DNA of 34,037 nt from Pseudomonadota bacterium (GTDB lineage Bacteria > Pseudomonadota > Alphaproteobacteria > Rhodospirillales > Rhodospirillaceae): assembly GCA_020160875.1 (NCBI GenBank), contig JAIUPE010000023.1, positions 1 to 34,037 of the forward strand, in the 5' to 3' direction. Made by a program: the position numbers and the translations under genes. How positions within the stretch are numbered: the first letter of the stretch is position 1; each line of letters begins with the position of its first letter. The notes under the pieces were generated by a model, which saw only the letters and a program-made list of their open reading frames with translations, was not told the DNA's origin and searched no databases. Shown here one piece after another: positions 33,262 to 34,037 of this stretch.

Positions 33262-34037
33262 TTATTTCTTCAGCTTCACTTCCTGTCCCATCAGCTTCGC
33301 CTTGTCGGCGCCTTTCTTCGGCGTGAACTTCTGAATGCGGTTGTTGTTGGCGTCGGCCACATAAAGGTTTCCGGCGTTGTCCACGTCGTACTGATGCGGA
33401 TTGTCCATGAGTCCCGGTTCGTCGCCGAAAATGCCCCAATAAGACAGAAGCTTGCCGTTGGTATCGAACTTGGCGAAGCGGTTGTAGCCGGCCGCGGCCA
33501 CCCAGATGCCGCCGTCGTCGGTCGCCACCACGCGCGTCACGCTGCGCACGTTCGGCCACTGATCCAGGAACTTGCCATTCTCATCGAAAATCTGGATACG
33601 GTTGTTGACGCGGTCGGCCACATACAGGCGGCGATTGGCGTCGATACCCACCGAATGCACCAGATTGAATTGGCCCGGGCCCGATCCCTTCGTGCCCCAC
33701 GCGGTAAGATATTTTCCGTTCTTGTCGAACTTCACGACGCGCGAGTTCGTGTAGCCATCCGCGACGAAGAAGGTGCCGTCCGGCAGGAAGTTGAGGCTCG
33801 CCGGATCGTTGAAGTGATTTTGATCGTTCCCGCGCACGCCCTTCTCGCCGATCTTCATCACCAATTGTTTTCCATCGTTGGTGAACTTCAGGATGCGGTG
33901 ATTGAAGCGGTCGACCACCCATACATGATGCTCGGGATCGTAGGGATCGATGACGATATGATGTGGGATCGAAATTTCCGCGTTCCACTGGGACCAGTTC
34001 TCGATCACCTTTCCGTCGGCGTTCAGCACCATGATGT
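33262..34037 (-). CDS. NHL-repeat beta-propeller protein, 5' end outside window
   Basis: The frame is open to the window edge on the minus strand, so the N-terminus, possibly with a signal peptide, is missing. At least 258 residues remain, built of NHL repeats of about 40-45 residues. Recurring motifs are VWVVDRFNHRILKFTNDGK, FFVADGYTNSRVVKFDKNGK, LYVADRVNNRIQIFDENGK and LYVADANNNRIQKFTPK. NHL propellers serve as binding scaffolds or, in peptidyl-amidoglycolate lyase-like proteins, as enzymes. Exported forms are common, but nothing here fixes a role. The last repeat is followed by a short Lys-rich tail. The stop is 25 bp from a shared terminator. Confidence 0.9.
   Translation of the reverse strand, partial: IMVLNADGKVIENWSQWNAEISIPHHIVIDPYDPEHHVWVVDRFNHRILKFTNDGKQLVMKIGEKGVRGNDQNHFNDPASLNFLPDGTFFVADGYTNSRVVKFDKNGKYLTAWGTKGSGPGQFNLVHSVGIDANRRLYVADRVNNRIQIFDENGKFLDQWPNVRSVTRVVATDDGGIWVAAAGYNRFAKFDTNGKLLSYWGIFGDEPGLMDNPHQYDVDNAGNLYVADANNNRIQKFTPKKGADKAKLMGQEVKLKK

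Noticed and set aside
33009..33326. 105-codon plus-strand frame after bolA, considered as a grxD remnant
   Set aside because: No CGFS or other glutaredoxin motif in any frame, and it runs through the terminator into the NHL gene.

Overview
The window is a GC-rich, densely coded stretch of an alphaproteobacterial chromosome. I infer this from protein types and gene order: comF next to an NDUFAF5-like methyltransferase, sfsA-map-(radC), a DUF1476 gene for the F1-ATPase zeta inhibitor, and purB/purC-purS-purQ-purL-bolA. I cannot fix the order or genus from sequence alone. I see no rRNA, tRNA, CRISPR array, insertion sequence or prophage. About 35 genes are supported. They sit in short operons with frequent 1-8 bp overlaps, and several genes have starts corrected here.

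Layout. 1-5734: housekeeping genes, namely a partial nitrilase-family hydrolase, grxC, a formyltransferase-like gene, comF, a methyltransferase, sfsA and two tandem type I methionine aminopeptidase genes. 5736-8281: a palindromic intergenic repeat, then an aldo/keto reductase and a lipoprotein amidase on the minus strand, which separate map from radC (8428-9177). 9174-13621: a minus-strand operon consisting of a DUF1445 putative hydro-lyase/D-glutamate cyclase-like gene, an MFS transporter, pxpA and a fused pxpB-pxpC. It faces a divergent LysR gene across a clean T-N11-A dyad. I read it as a 5-oxoproline (perhaps also D-glutamate) uptake and catabolism locus. 14624-16947: a YbdD/YjiX-family small protein opposite a lactate permease, with a VOC protein behind the permease. 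16960-18931: an exported methyltransferase, an exported DUF5694/TraB-like protein and a 42-residue secreted peptide gene.

18976-23729: an HlyD-type adaptor, an ATPase and an FtsX-like permease form a MacB-type ABC efflux system. It is preceded by a full-consensus sigma-54 promoter and a strong dyad at the distance expected for an enhancer-binding protein. This is the most informative regulatory signal in the window. 23769-26012: an intergenic repeat, a second exported amidase and a decayed methyltransferase remnant. 26023-32991: the purine block (purB; purC-purS-purQ-purL) interleaved with the zeta inhibitor, an NRDE/TANGO2-like gene and bolA. Candidate promoters and terminators are marked. 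33212-34037: a bidirectional terminator and the 3' part of an NHL-repeat protein that runs off the window.

The points most worth a second look are the sigma-54-controlled exporter with its adjacent mini-secreted peptide, the 5-oxoproline locus with an unassigned transporter, the orphan YbdD beside a lactate permease, and the tandem map pair beside an accessory insertion. All promoter, operator and terminator calls are by eye and untested.
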